From contig NZ_AP024463.1 of the NCBI RefSeq assembly GCF_019973735.1, positions 2,356,001-2,420,000 of the forward strand: a stretch of DNA of 64,000 nt. The letters are read 5' to 3'. Under the pieces are notes generated by a model. The model made no database searches. It had not been told where the DNA came from and saw only the letters and a list, made by a program, of their open reading frames with translations. Positions 1-7,015 of the stretch are shown here, one piece after another (positions within the stretch are counted from its first letter, which is position 1; each line of letters opens with the position of its first letter). Both the position numbers and the translations under genes were made by a program. The stretch comes from Arachnia rubra (GTDB taxonomy: Bacteria > Actinomycetota > Actinomycetes > Propionibacteriales > Propionibacteriaceae).

Positions 1-120
1 ACGGGCGGAGTGGCCGTGATCGACGAACACCCGTACCGCTCCAGCGGCCTCGAGCTCCGCTTGCTGCGCCTGCGGGTTCTGGTCACGCGTGGACACCCTC
101 GCGTAGCCGATGATGCTCAT
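1..120 (-). CDS. Serine recombinase (resolvase/invertase), 5' part only
   Basis: Reading the minus strand from the ATG at 120 gives 40 codons before the window edge, starting MSIIGYARVSTRDQNPQAQQ. The pattern YARVSTxDQ with the catalytic serine at residue 10 is the N-terminal signature of small serine recombinases, which cut and rejoin DNA through a 5'-phosphoserine link. Only the start is visible, so it cannot be told whether this is a resolvase, an invertase or a transposon-encoded enzyme. It lies in the mobile element that fills the first 6.4 kb and may mark a nested transposon. Family assignment is secure; completeness is unknown. Confidence 0.85.
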   Translation of the reverse strand, partial: MSIIGYARVSTRDQNPQAQQAELEAAGAVRVFVDHGHSAR

Positions 121-204
121 CGCTCCGGTCCACCGTGACCGTGGTCGGGACGCGACGGTGTGGAACGGTGTCGGGGCCTGAGGCCTGTCGTCCTCGATGA
201 CGAG

Positions 205-456
205 TCATGCCGCGCTGACGGGAGCCTGCTCAGGCAGCGACTGGAAGAGCTGCCTCCACTCAGCACGCTTCGCCGCAACAGCTGCGTGATCTTCAGGGCT
301 GATCTCCCACGCCTCCTGGCGGAGCTGGGCAGCCTGACGGATCCAGTAGTCATGCTCTTGCCTGGTCTTCGCCTGGTTGGCCCACATCACGTAGTGGCCA
401 CCAATCCTGCTGCACAACTCATGCAAAGCGTCGTAGGCCATCACGGGGTCGTTCAT
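205..456 (-). CDS. Small hypothetical protein, 83 aa
   Basis: The reading frame starts MNDPVMAYDALHELCSR and is rich in Gln, Arg and Glu, giving a soluble, probably helical protein. The ATG at 456 is preceded by a very strong AGGAGGAGG ribosome site; an in-frame GTG at 474 lies within that site and is less likely. I do not recognise a family. It is the first complete gene after the recombinase and is probably cargo of the integrated element. An open frame on the opposite strand over the same region has no recognisable content. Confidence 0.55.
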   Translation of the reverse strand: MNDPVMAYDALHELCSRIGGHYVMWANQAKTRQEHDYWIRQAAQLRQEAWEISPEDHAAVAAKRAEWRQLFQSLPEQAPVSAA

Positions 457-742
457 CGTGGTCCTCCTCCTCACAGTGCGGGGGTCACTCCCCCAGTCTA
501 CTTCGCCCCACCCTGCTGGACCTGTCCTTGCTCCGTCTGGCGCCGCAACAACTGGGGAACGACGAGGTCGGTCCAGAAAGGACTTCTCGGGGGTTTCGGG
601 TCGTTGAGGGTGTGGGACGGGTTTTTGGGTCGCCTTGGCTGCTCTCCAGGGGTGCTGGCCGTGATGGGTGGGGGTGGTTCGTTATCGGCCGTTAGTGGAA
701 CACGCCAGGCGCACCGCCACCCCGGCAGGTGCGTGTAGCCTC

Positions 743-943
743 ATGGACGCAGCGGGCACAACGGACTTGGAAGAGCTGACCCACATCGTTCTTGGGCGGC
801 CAAGCATCGGTACCAGGCCCGGGGCCTCACCCGTGGTACGGGCTCGGGTTCCTCAGGCCCTCAAGGACCGTGTGGCCGCTGTAGCCAAGCGTGAACACCG
901 CAAGGAGTCAGATTGTGATCAGGCACGGCAGCCTCGGGGGTGA
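743..943 (+). CDS. Ribbon-helix-helix (CopG-like) protein, probably frameshifted at its end
   Basis: The 66-residue product contains GASPVVRARVPQALKDRVAA, the usual lead-in strand and first helix of ribbon-helix-helix repressors of the antitoxin type. Such proteins dimerise to bind DNA through a two-stranded sheet. The expected second helix is missing: after RKESD the frame runs into DCDQARQPRG and stops, whereas a one-base shift would continue IVIRHGSL, closer to the family pattern. The gene therefore looks truncated by a frameshift or a natural stop. No toxin gene follows on the same strand. The start has only a weak ribosome site. Confidence 0.45.
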   Translation: MDAAGTTDLEELTHIVLGRPSIGTRPGASPVVRARVPQALKDRVAAVAKREHRKESDCDQARQPRG

Positions 944-968
944 GGTGTGTCGTGGCTGCGCGCTGCTT

Positions 969-1655
969 CTAGTTGTAGTTGCGACGGTCTCGTGATGCTT
1001 CGAAACAGCGTCGATCGAGGTTGGTGTTCCAGATGCGGCGGGGGCTGGTGGGGCGGAGGCTACCTCCCGCGTAGTTGCCTTCCTGCTGGGCGTTTCTGTT
1101 GTACCAGGAGACTGTTTCGATCTTGGCGACGGCCGGGCTCTCTTGTCGCATGTCGAAGAGGGTGTCGAGAGTGGGGACCAAGTCGGTGTCGCGGGAAGCG
1201 AGGATGACCAGGTCGATGTCGGGTTGGAGGGCTTTGCGGAGGCATGTGAGAGCTACCAGGACATCGATGCCTTTCTCCTGGCCAGGTCCTTTAGGTATTT
1301 TGTGGCCGTTGGCGTTGCGGGCGGGGGTGCCCTGGGCGGTCAGCTGGAAGCTGTACTTCAGATCTCGTAGTTCGACGGTGGCTCCGTCGCGGCGCCACTG
1401 CTCAGCTTGGGCCGCGCATCGGCGACTCTGGTTCCAGTCGTAGTTGATGTGGGGCAGGCCACGGAAGGCGATCACTTCGATGAGGCTTGCTTCCGGATGG
1501 CCTGCTCGTTGTGCCTGGTTACGTTGGCGTATCGCGACGTCGGCGAACTGCTTGGGGTGGATGAGGGCATCGTGTTTGTGACCGTGTCGATCGAAGACAT
1601 CGTGTGCCGTGAGATGGACGTTCTGGTAGTCCATGACGATGACGCTGCGCAGCAT
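969..1655 (-). CDS. NYN-domain (PIN-like) putative ribonuclease
   Basis: This 228-residue protein opens with MLRSVIVMDYQNVH, the NYN signature (D-x-Q-N-x-H) that places an acidic metal-binding residue near the N-terminus, and has LVILASRDTDLVPTL around residues 148-162, the second acidic cluster of the fold. NYN proteins belong to the PIN nuclease superfamily and are expected to cut RNA with Mg2+ or Mn2+. The ATG at 1655 has a good GGAG site. In mobile elements such proteins are often defence or toxin cargo, but nothing here proves that. It stands alone, separated from the partition genes by about 180 bp. Confidence 0.75.
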   Translation of the reverse strand: MLRSVIVMDYQNVHLTAHDVFDRHGHKHDALIHPKQFADVAIRQRNQAQRAGHPEASLIEVIAFRGLPHINYDWNQSRRCAAQAEQWRRDGATVELRDLKYSFQLTAQGTPARNANGHKIPKGPGQEKGIDVLVALTCLRKALQPDIDLVILASRDTDLVPTLDTLFDMRQESPAVAKIETVSWYNRNAQQEGNYAGGSLRPTSPRRIWNTNLDRRCFEASRDRRNYN

Positions 1656-1830
1656 GCGAACTCCTCAAAAAGTGAAAAATCCCCACCAACCCTTACGAGC
1701 GGTGGGGAGCAATGAAGCCAGTATGCATGATGTTCGCAGTCATGGCAAGGGCAGCCAGATGAGTTACTGCGGAAGCCGTGCCGCGCCACCGCATCCACTC
1801 ACCCTGACCTCTTGGTTGCTTTGGCGGGGG

Positions 1831-2247
1831 TCACTGCCCTGGGTCTTCTTCCTCTTCCCCTAGCTCAGCTAGCTCAGCGTCGCGTAGGGCTTTCTCCCGC
1901 TTGCGGGCAGCGAGTGTTTTGAGGATTGAGGGGATGCAGACCCTCAACGCGACGAAAGCTGTCACGGGTGGCAGCAGTCGCCACGGTGAGGGCTCGAATA
2001 GCCAGAATCCGAGTTCTATGGCGAGGAGCAGGGTTCCGGTTATGACGATCCCCATGATGTTGGCAAACTTCAAGGCCCCCGCGAGATCCATCGGCCAAGG
2101 CAGTCGCCACGGTTCCCTTCTGCCTGGAACCACGATGCGGGTTCGGCGCGTGGTGGAAGGACCAGAACTGTTGAACCACTCCAGCAGCACGACTCCATTG
2201 AGCGTACCCACCATGAGGACTGCGTAGACAAAGGTGAAAGGCATCAT
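1831..2247 (-). CDS. Small membrane protein of the element, 138 aa
   Basis: From MMPFTFVYAVLMVG the protein shows about three hydrophobic segments (near residues 3-24, 55-80 and 85-110) and an acidic tail ending AELAELGEEEEDPGQ. The start overlaps the stop of the upstream partition-type gene (ATGA arrangement) and has an AAGGAG site 7 bp upstream, so it is co-transcribed with parA and its partner. I know no family for it. Small membrane proteins translated with ParA genes occur in actinobacterial conjugative elements, so a transfer role is possible but unproven. Its 3' end contains two exact copies of a 9-bp unit (CTAGCTCAG). Confidence 0.65.
   Translation of the reverse strand: MMPFTFVYAVLMVGTLNGVVLLEWFNSSGPSTTRRTRIVVPGRREPWRLPWPMDLAGALKFANIMGIVITGTLLLAIELGFWLFEPSPWRLLPPVTAFVALRVCIPSILKTLAARKREKALRDAELAELGEEEEDPGQ
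1860..1877 (+). repeat. Two exact 9-bp direct repeats (CTAGCTCAG)
   Basis: Two perfect, contiguous copies of CTAGCTCAG lie inside the last codons of the small membrane protein gene. On their own they could be chance, but the same core (GCTAG with a 9-bp period) recurs in longer arrays at 3564-3617, 3920-3983 and 4966-5082. Confidence 0.5.
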
Positions 2248-2783
2248 CGTGGGCTCCTTGCAGGGAGTCGGCCGGGGAGCCGGTCGGGTGGGGTGGGGAG
2301 GGTACCGCCGGCGCGGTGGCTGGCGTGTTGGATGGCTGTGGTGATGGCGGTCAGGACCCATGCGGAGCGGGTGGTCCAGTATCCGGCGGTGGAGTCGGCG
2401 GTGATTGCGGCATCGATGGCGGCCCGGGCCTGGGCGCCGATGGTGAAGCTGCGTGGCTGCCCGGAAGGCTGGATCGCGGGATGGTCTGCTCGTTGCTGAG
2501 GGGTTAGGTGCGCGTGCCGGAGACAAGCTCCGGCGATCCAGTCGCCGAACGTGTCAGCGGTGCCGCCGGCGTGCCAGTCAGCGAGGAATGCGGCCTTGGC
2601 TTGTTGGTAGGTCTCGGGGGTGAGGCAAACCGAGACGGTGTCCATACCTGCGCCCGCAGTTTGGTCTCTACGGTTTTTCTCTTCGGTGGGTGGGGCCGGT
2701 GGTGCTGTCTGCGCTGGTTGTGGTGGTGTTTGGCTGAGGATTGCGGAGCGTCTGCGGTCTGCGAGGGTTGGGCGTTTCGGCAT
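2244..2783 (-). CDS. Putative partition partner (centromere-binding-like), two ribbon-helix-helix-like modules
   Basis: The gene starts 1 bp after the parA stop (TAA-A-ATG) and encodes 179 residues. A basic, Pro-rich N-terminus (MPKRPTLADRRRSAIL) is followed by two segments with the shape strand-helix-helix: DTVSVCLTPETYQQAKAAFL near 55-75 and RSFTIGAQARAAIDAAI near 120-137. This resembles ribbon-helix-helix DNA-binding units, and position directly after a ParA ATPase is where the centromere-binding partner normally sits. No classical ParB domain is visible. The likely job is binding the 9-bp arrays nearby and recruiting ParA; this is inference from context and weak motif resemblance. The longer upstream open frame inside parA is ignored because parA is certain. 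Confidence 0.55.
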   Translation of the reverse strand: MPKRPTLADRRRSAILSQTPPQPAQTAPPAPPTEEKNRRDQTAGAGMDTVSVCLTPETYQQAKAAFLADWHAGGTADTFGDWIAGACLRHAHLTPQQRADHPAIQPSGQPRSFTIGAQARAAIDAAITADSTAGYWTTRSAWVLTAITTAIQHASHRAGGTLPTPPDRLPGRLPARSPR

Positions 2784-2784
2784 T

Positions 2785-3537
2785 TTATGCCTCCTTGAGG
2801 ACTGGGGTGAGGGCTTTGTGGTAGTCGTCGGTGACGGGGTGCCCTGGTGCGTAGCAGCTGACGGGTTTGCCGTCGAGGTAGGAGTCGCGGACGATGACGG
2901 CTTCCCGCACAGCGGGGGTGACTCGTCCGGGGTAGTGGGTGTGGAGGGTGTGGAGGACGTCGCGGTCGAGGCAGCGTTGCGGATTCGCTCTGGTGGGGAT
3001 GATCCAGTTGATACGTTGTCCGGGTCGCAGCCGGGGGTTGATGCGGCCGGTGATGATGGCGTCGAGTCTCTCCAGCTGGTCGTAGGCTTCGCCTTCGCAT
3101 GCGACGGGGGCGATGATGACATCGGCTGCTGCGAGGGCTGCGAGGGTGGCGATGCCCATGACTGGTGGGGTGTCGATCACAACATCATCCCACCGGTCGG
3201 TGAGGCCGGGAAGGTAGTCACGTAGCGCGGTGATCGCTTCGGGACGGTACTGCAACTCGGCGAGGTCGTCGGTGCCGGCCAGTACCCACGCGCTGGGAAG
3301 ACAGGGTGATGGGATGGCGGCTTGTTGGGCGGTGGAGGTGCCGAGGATGACATCGGCTGCGACGGCCGCGACGGGAGCATCGGCCAGGACTCCGAGGCGG
3401 GTGGTGAGGTTTCCCTGCTCGTCCATGTCGATGGCCAGGACTCGGCGTCCACGAGCAGCCAGATGGGCGGTGATCTCGGCGGCGGTGGTGGTTTTCGTCG
3501 AGCCGCCTTTTCCCAAGGCTGTGGTGTAGATCGTCAT
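2785..3537 (-). CDS. parA: ParA-family partition ATPase
   Basis: The 250-residue protein starts MTIYTTALGKGGSTKTTT. This is the deviant Walker A box of ParA/MinD ATPases, with the signature lysine at 10 and the P-loop lysine at 15; residue 14 is Thr where most family members have Gly, a variant also seen in other ParA-like proteins. WDDVVIDTPPV near residue 120 is the Walker B/switch region. ParA ATPases position plasmids or integrated elements by dimerising on DNA when bound to ATP. The gene heads an operon with the ribbon-helix-helix-like partner and the small membrane protein. A perfect 13-bp inverted repeat and a 9-bp-period array lie just upstream of its start, in the promoter. Confidence 0.92.
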   Translation of the reverse strand: MTIYTTALGKGGSTKTTTAAEITAHLAARGRRVLAIDMDEQGNLTTRLGVLADAPVAAVAADVILGTSTAQQAAIPSPCLPSAWVLAGTDDLAELQYRPEAITALRDYLPGLTDRWDDVVIDTPPVMGIATLAALAAADVIIAPVACEGEAYDQLERLDAIITGRINPRLRPGQRINWIIPTRANPQRCLDRDVLHTLHTHYPGRVTPAVREAVIVRDSYLDGKPVSCYAPGHPVTDDYHKALTPVLKEA

Positions 3538-3563
3538 AAGTGATATTGCCTCTCAAATCTAGG

Positions 3564-3617
3564 GTTGTTAGTGGGGTTGGCCGGGTTGGGGCCGTTAGTC
3601 GAGCTATCTCGACTAAC
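3564..3617 (+). repeat. 9-bp-period degenerate array upstream of parA (6 units)
   Basis: Contiguous units read GTTGTTAGT, GGGGTTGGC, CGGGTTGGG, GCCGTTAGT, CGAGCTATC and TCGACTAAC. Each carries a GYTRG-like core at the same phase, and the last two are partly mirrored by the inverted repeat at 3591-3620. The array fills the gap between parA and the next upstream gene, the expected place for a centromere or autoregulatory operator. Confidence 0.55.
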
Positions 3618-3620
3618 GGC
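3591..3620 (+). promoter_or_regulatory. Perfect 13-bp inverted repeat in the parA promoter region
   Basis: GCCGTTAGTCGAG and its exact reverse complement flank a 4-bp CTAT spacer, about 55 bp upstream of the parA start. No T-tract follows on either strand, so an operator or parS-like site is more likely than a terminator. The half-site contains GCCGTTAGT, a unit of the surrounding 9-bp array. Confidence 0.6.
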
Positions 3621-3630
3621 CATGTGGTGG

Positions 3631-3900
3631 TTACTGGAGGCACCCCCCGTAGCGGATGGTCTGGGCGGTTTCACATGGCCATCGCACTTGGCAGGTGGGG
3701 CAGACCAGGCGGCCATCGGTCACTTGGGAGTTATGGAGCCGCCACACGGTCTCGAGGACCTCGAGAGCCCTCTGTCCACGGCGTGCATGAGTGAGAGTGG
3801 TTTCGAGGTCGTCGTGGAGGTCTTCGACCATGTCTTTTGCTTCGTCGACGGCTCCCAGTACATCGGTAAGAGCAGTGGTGATTTCGGTAGCGGTGGTCAT
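3631..3900 (-). CDS. Small hypothetical protein with coiled-coil N-terminus and CxxC
   Basis: The 89-residue product MTTATEITTALTDVLGAV... is helical and acidic at first (residues 5-55, probable coiled coil), then carries CPTCQVRWPC, three cysteines that could bind zinc, near residues 68-77. The ATG at 3900 has an AAGGAG site. It lies between the two ParA-type genes on the same strand, so it is part of the element's maintenance block. The family is not recognised. Confidence 0.6.
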   Translation of the reverse strand: MTTATEITTALTDVLGAVDEAKDMVEDLHDDLETTLTHARRGQRALEVLETVWRLHNSQVTDGRLVCPTCQVRWPCETAQTIRYGGCLQ

Positions 3901-3919
3901 GACTGACTCCTTGTTTCTC

Positions 3920-3983
3920 CTAGTGCAGCTGGTGCGGCTAGTTCAGCTAGCCCAGTTGATGCGGTTGGTGTGGTTAGTTGTGG
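3920..3983 (+). repeat. 9-bp-period array between genes (about 7 units)
   Basis: Units read CTAGTGCAG, CTGGTGCGG, CTAGTTCAG, CTAGCCCAG, TTGATGCGG and TTGGTGTGG, then a 10-bp TTAGTTGTGG. Read with shifted phase the core is GCRGCTAGT. It fills most of the 120-bp gap between the second ParA-like gene and the small coiled-coil gene, so here the repeat is intergenic and not explained by protein-coding constraint. Confidence 0.65.
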
Positions 3984-4020
3984 TTGGGCGGCCAGCGGTT
4001 GCCGGCCATAGTGGGGATGG

Positions 4021-5436
4021 TTAGAGGCCTCTGGCGACGGCTGCTGCGGCGGCGAGCCAGGCGCGTTGGGTGGCTGGCCGGAGGGCTGAGTAGAGGAGCC
4101 GTCCGCCGACCATGGCGGGGTCGTGGGGGATGGCGACGACGGTGACGCCGAGTTCGCGGTAGCCATTGATGATGCGTTTGATGGTCGCAGGCTTCGCGTC
4201 GGGGTCAGCCTGGGAGACGATCACGACCGCTTGGTCGGCGAGGGCAGCTGATTTCGCGTCGCGTTGAGTGAGGGCCTCCAGCAGCAAAGCGCCGGCTTCG
4301 GCGTGGTCGTCGCGGGTGGTGGTGGGGACCACGAGTCGGTGAGCGTGGTCGACCAGGGTTCGCCATTCGGCTGCGGATTCGTCGTTGCCGGTGTCCACCA
4401 CGGAGACGCGGTAGTACTTCGCGGCGACGTCGAGGAGGGCGGTGAGGTCACTGGGGGTGAGTCGTTGGGCGGACGCGAGTGCCAGGGGTTGGGATTGCAA
4501 AACGTCGAAGCGGTCCTCTGGCTGGTGATGGACGAAGTGCGCCATGTCAGCCGATTGAGCGGTGGTACCAAGAAGACGCGGGATCTCGGGCAGCAACTCG
4601 ATGACGGTGGCGTCGTGTGATCCTTTCTGGGTTCTCCAGCCCAGGGTGCCGCGGGTTTGGTTGGCGTCGATCGCGAGGACTCCGGCACCCCCGCAGCGGG
4701 CCAGCACTGCGGCGAGCATGACGGTGGCAGGGGTTTTCCCGGAGCCGCCTTTGCCGTTGGCGACTGTGATGAGCCGATGCCCGGGCCAATGCTGGCTGAC
4801 CGCGAGCACATCCGCCCGCTCAGACCGCTCCGCAGCACCTGGTCGGACCCGCAATCCGAAGCGGGTCAGAGCGCCACGCCAGCCCTGGCGGGCCGGCTCC
4901 TCCACCGCCTGATCGGTGAGGAACGACCGCCGCGGCACTCTCGCCACCGCCTCAGGTAGCGAGACACTAGCAGCACTACCATGACTAGCATCATCAACCC
5001 CACTAGCTGCACTGACCGGGCTAACAGGGCTAGCCGCGCTAGTGAAGCTAACTGGGATAGGCTCGCTAGCTCCACTAGCCGCCGGCAGCGGTGACACCGG
5101 TGCCGGCGGCTGCGCGGAAGACTTCGACGCAACCGTCTTATCGGGATTGAGAGCCTGATACCAAACCTTCTGATCGGAGGCGGTGAAGGTGATCTCCCCC
5201 TGCCTGGTCGCGACGATTTGGGTGTAGGCCCAGGGCTCGAAGGCACCCTGAACGGTCATGTTGGCAATCAGCGCCGTCGCGACGTCAGCGTCGGGGAGGT
5301 AGGGGGCGGCGTCGCGGAGGAGGTCTCCGAGAGCCACCACCGTCGCCGCGGTGGGGCGATCACCGGTGGGATCATCGCTCCAACGAATGTCGAGCATCCC
5401 ATCCTCGTGGAGTATCGCGAGAGCCTGATATGTCAT
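4021..5436 (-). CDS. Second ParA/MinD-like ATPase with long N-terminal extension
   Basis: From MTYQALAILHEDG (ATG at 5436, 8 bp after the integrase stop) the protein is 471 residues. Residues 1-100 form an unrecognised globular domain; 105-160 are a low-complexity Ala/Ser/Pro linker of three-residue repeats (AAS, PVS, GAS); from about 220 there is a ParA/MinD-type ATPase with ANGKGGSGKTPATV as Walker A and VVDTGNDES as Walker B. Such proteins occur in actinobacterial integrative elements, where they may help partition or position a transfer apparatus. The position after GKT is Pro instead of the usual Thr/Ser. The linker is encoded by a 13-unit 9-bp DNA array, listed separately. A longer upstream start is unlikely because it would lie inside the integrase gene. 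Confidence 0.8.
   Translation of the reverse strand: MTYQALAILHEDGMLDIRWSDDPTGDRPTAATVVALGDLLRDAAPYLPDADVATALIANMTVQGAFEPWAYTQIVATRQGEITFTASDQKVWYQALNPDKTVASKSSAQPPAPVSPLPAASGASEPIPVSFTSAASPVSPVSAASGVDDASHGSAASVSLPEAVARVPRRSFLTDQAVEEPARQGWRGALTRFGLRVRPGAAERSERADVLAVSQHWPGHRLITVANGKGGSGKTPATVMLAAVLARCGGAGVLAIDANQTRGTLGWRTQKGSHDATVIELLPEIPRLLGTTAQSADMAHFVHHQPEDRFDVLQSQPLALASAQRLTPSDLTALLDVAAKYYRVSVVDTGNDESAAEWRTLVDHAHRLVVPTTTRDDHAEAGALLLEALTQRDAKSAALADQAVVIVSQADPDAKPATIKRIINGYRELGVTVVAIPHDPAMVGGRLLYSALRPATQRAWLAAAAAVARGL
4966..5082 (-). repeat. 13-unit 9-bp array inside the ParA-like coding sequence
   Basis: On the plus strand the contiguous units begin ACTAGCAGC, ACTACCATG, ACTAGCATC and end GCTAGCTCC, ACTAGCCGC. 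Thirteen units keep exact 9-bp phase; most contain CTAGC or CTAAC. On the minus strand the core is GNNGCTAGT, matching the intergenic arrays. Encoded residues are only loosely repetitive, so the DNA motif is at least as conserved as the protein. Confidence 0.7.
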
Positions 5437-5444
5437 AGCGGTCC

Positions 5445-6290
5445 TTACGTGTCGGCGGCATTCACAGCCGCCCTGAGAGCATCGGAGGTGAACGCGAGGT
5501 AGCGTTGAGTGGTGGCCACGGATGCGTGGCCCATGAGTTGCTGGACGACGATGATGTCGCGTGTCGCGGCATAGACGGCCGTCGCGAACCTGTGACGGAG
5601 CCCGTGAAGAGTCCACGGTCGCGGCAGCTGGGAGTTGACCAGTTTGCCGATGCGGTCTGCGCCAAGGTGGCCACTGGTTCCGCCGGGGAACAGCCAGCCC
5701 TGCTTGATGCCGTGTGCCTCTTGGTAGAGGCGGATCGCTGAATCAAGCCGGTCGGAGACCGGTACCAAGCGTTCGTGGCCGCCTTTGCCGTGGACCAGGA
5801 TTGTGCGGCCGTGCTGCTCGGTGATGAGGTCATTGGTGTGAAGGAGGGGAATTTCTCCGCGTCGCATGCCCGCATAGGCTGCGAGCCGGACGGCTAGAGC
5901 CACGCGATCATCGGTGCAGCCCATGAGTCCCTCAATGAGAGTATCGGGGACGGGGCGAGCAAGTGCGCGGGGGCGGCGGACGGTTGGGAACTCGATGATT
6001 TCGGGATTGCCCTGGTCTCGTCGTAGCCAGGTCAGGAAGCTGCCGTAGCTGCCATAGGCGGCGTGCCTGGTCTCTGGCTGCCACTTCTGTGTGGCTGCCC
6101 AGGTAAGCATGACGTCGACCGTTAAGTCGTCCGGCAGGATGTGGGGGTTACGCCGCGCGAAGTACACGATGTGGTGCCTCTTGCAGCGGATGGTGGCTGG
6201 CCGCAACCCGCGGGCAAGGAGCCAGGTGGTCCAGCGGTCGACAGGGTCTTGCCAGGCGGCGGGGGTAGGTTTCGCGTTGTATCGGGCCAT
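5445..6290 (-). CDS. Tyrosine recombinase (phage-type integrase)
   Basis: The 281-residue protein has an N-terminal SAM-like core-binding domain (about 10-95) and a catalytic domain with the complete active-site set: Arg143 in GMRRGE, His229 and Arg232 in LHGLRH, His255 in LMGHAS and nucleophile Tyr264 in TTQRY. Tyrosine integrases insert and excise elements at short identical core sites, often tRNA 3' ends. The gene starts about 70 bp from a tRNA 3'-end fragment, the classic arrangement of an integrase at its own attachment site. The ATG at 6290 is the only plausible start. All catalytic residues are present, so the enzyme should be active. Confidence 0.93.
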   Translation of the reverse strand: MARYNAKPTPAAWQDPVDRWTTWLLARGLRPATIRCKRHHIVYFARRNPHILPDDLTVDVMLTWAATQKWQPETRHAAYGSYGSFLTWLRRDQGNPEIIEFPTVRRPRALARPVPDTLIEGLMGCTDDRVALAVRLAAYAGMRRGEIPLLHTNDLITEQHGRTILVHGKGGHERLVPVSDRLDSAIRLYQEAHGIKQGWLFPGGTSGHLGADRIGKLVNSQLPRPWTLHGLRHRFATAVYAATRDIIVVQQLMGHASVATTQRYLAFTSDALRAAVNAADT

Positions 6291-6736
6291 GGCCTTGATG
6301 TTCGCTTTGCCATGCCCCGGCCGTCATCGGATGTGGGTAGCGGCTGGCCCACGGCTGTCTCTTGTTCTCCATGGGTCGCGGGTTCGAACCCCGCTGGGGG
6401 CACCGGCGCAGGCTCGAAACCTGGCTCCGTTTCATCCGTTCTGTGGGGCAGCAGCTGGGATACCGTGACGCCGAAGTAGGCGGCAGCAGCGTATAGGTCG
6501 TTCAGGGACCACCCCGTCTCTCCCCGCAACTTGCGCCCCACAGCGGGACCCGTCACGCCAAGGACTTCTCCGAGCCGCTTGCGGGTGACCCGATGCTGAA
6601 ACATCAGGGTGTCACTGATCAGTGGTGACAACGCCAACTTCCCGGCGCGCGGCAGCGTGACTTTGCCGGCGGTATCCGGCATATCGGGGGTTGGTGGAGC
6701 GGCTGGGTCGAGCGTGCCGGGAACGATCGTTTCCAA
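6122..6736 (-). CDS. XRE-type HTH regulator whose 3' end runs through the attachment site
   Basis: Residues 40-95 (ISDTLMFQHRVTRKRLGEVL, then GPAVGRKLRGETGW and DLYAAAAYFGVTVSQLLP) form a Cro/cI-type helix-turn-helix with the usual C-terminal helix, so this is a DNA-binding regulator. After residue about 105 the frame becomes low in sense: GFEPAPVPPAGFEPATHG is translated tRNA sequence, and the last 55 codons overlap the integrase in another frame. The natural C-terminus was probably replaced when the element inserted. It is divergent from the AbrB-like/toxin-like pair 45 bp away and may repress it. The HTH part is well supported, the tail is not. Confidence 0.6.
   Translation of the reverse strand: METIVPGTLDPAAPPTPDMPDTAGKVTLPRAGKLALSPLISDTLMFQHRVTRKRLGEVLGVTGPAVGRKLRGETGWSLNDLYAAAAYFGVTVSQLLPHRTDETEPGFEPAPVPPAGFEPATHGEQETAVGQPLPTSDDGRGMAKRTSRPWPDTTRNLPPPPGKTLSTAGPPGSLPAGCGQPPSAARGTTSCTSRGVTPTSCRTT
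6361..6404 (+). other. tRNA 3'-end fragment, probable attachment site of the element
   Basis: The sequence ends in a full T-arm (GCGGG-TTCGAAC-CCCGC) followed by TGGGGGC, A and CC, the 3' acceptor strand of a tRNA. No D-arm or 5' acceptor strand occurs to the left, so this is only the 3' half. Such fragments are left at the far end of an element that integrated into a tRNA gene; the intact tRNA should lie left of this window, at the other end of the element. The isoacceptor cannot be named from this part. Confidence 0.7.
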
Positions 6737-6781
6737 GCCTCACTCTGAAAGCGCAAGGTTGAGGGCGTTACCCTTGAGGGC

Positions 6782-7015
6782 ATGAGTTCTTTAGTAGTCA
6801 CTGACAGCAGGGGTCGAGCAACACTCGGCCCGAAGGAACAGACTTTCAAGGTAACCAAGCTGGATGGTGGCGCTCTGCTACTAGAGCCTGCCCGGGTGCT
6901 CACTGAAATCGAGGTCGCAGTGTTGCAGACGCCCGGCCTAGTTGACCAGGTCAATGCCTCAATGGCTCACCCGAGCGAGGGACGAACATACCGGAAGCGT
7001 TCTGCTCGTGCTTGA
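6782..7015 (+). CDS. AbrB/SpoVT-like putative antitoxin
   Basis: The 77-residue protein MSSLVVTDSRGRATLGPK resembles the swapped-hairpin AbrB DNA-binding fold (short strand, then DSRGRxTL, then FKVTKLDGGALLLEPA). Its stop overlaps the start of the next gene (GTGCTTGA), the tight coupling usual in toxin-antitoxin operons. AbrB-like antitoxins bind their own promoter and neutralise the partner toxin. It lies just outside the integrated element and is divergent from an HTH regulator. Family assignment comes from motif resemblance only. Confidence 0.65.
   Translation: MSSLVVTDSRGRATLGPKEQTFKVTKLDGGALLLEPARVLTEIEVAVLQTPGLVDQVNASMAHPSEGRTYRKRSARA

Noticed and set aside
160..738. Long plus-strand open frame over the first small gene
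   Set aside because: No motif and it is antisense to the better-supported 205-456 gene with its strong ribosome site.
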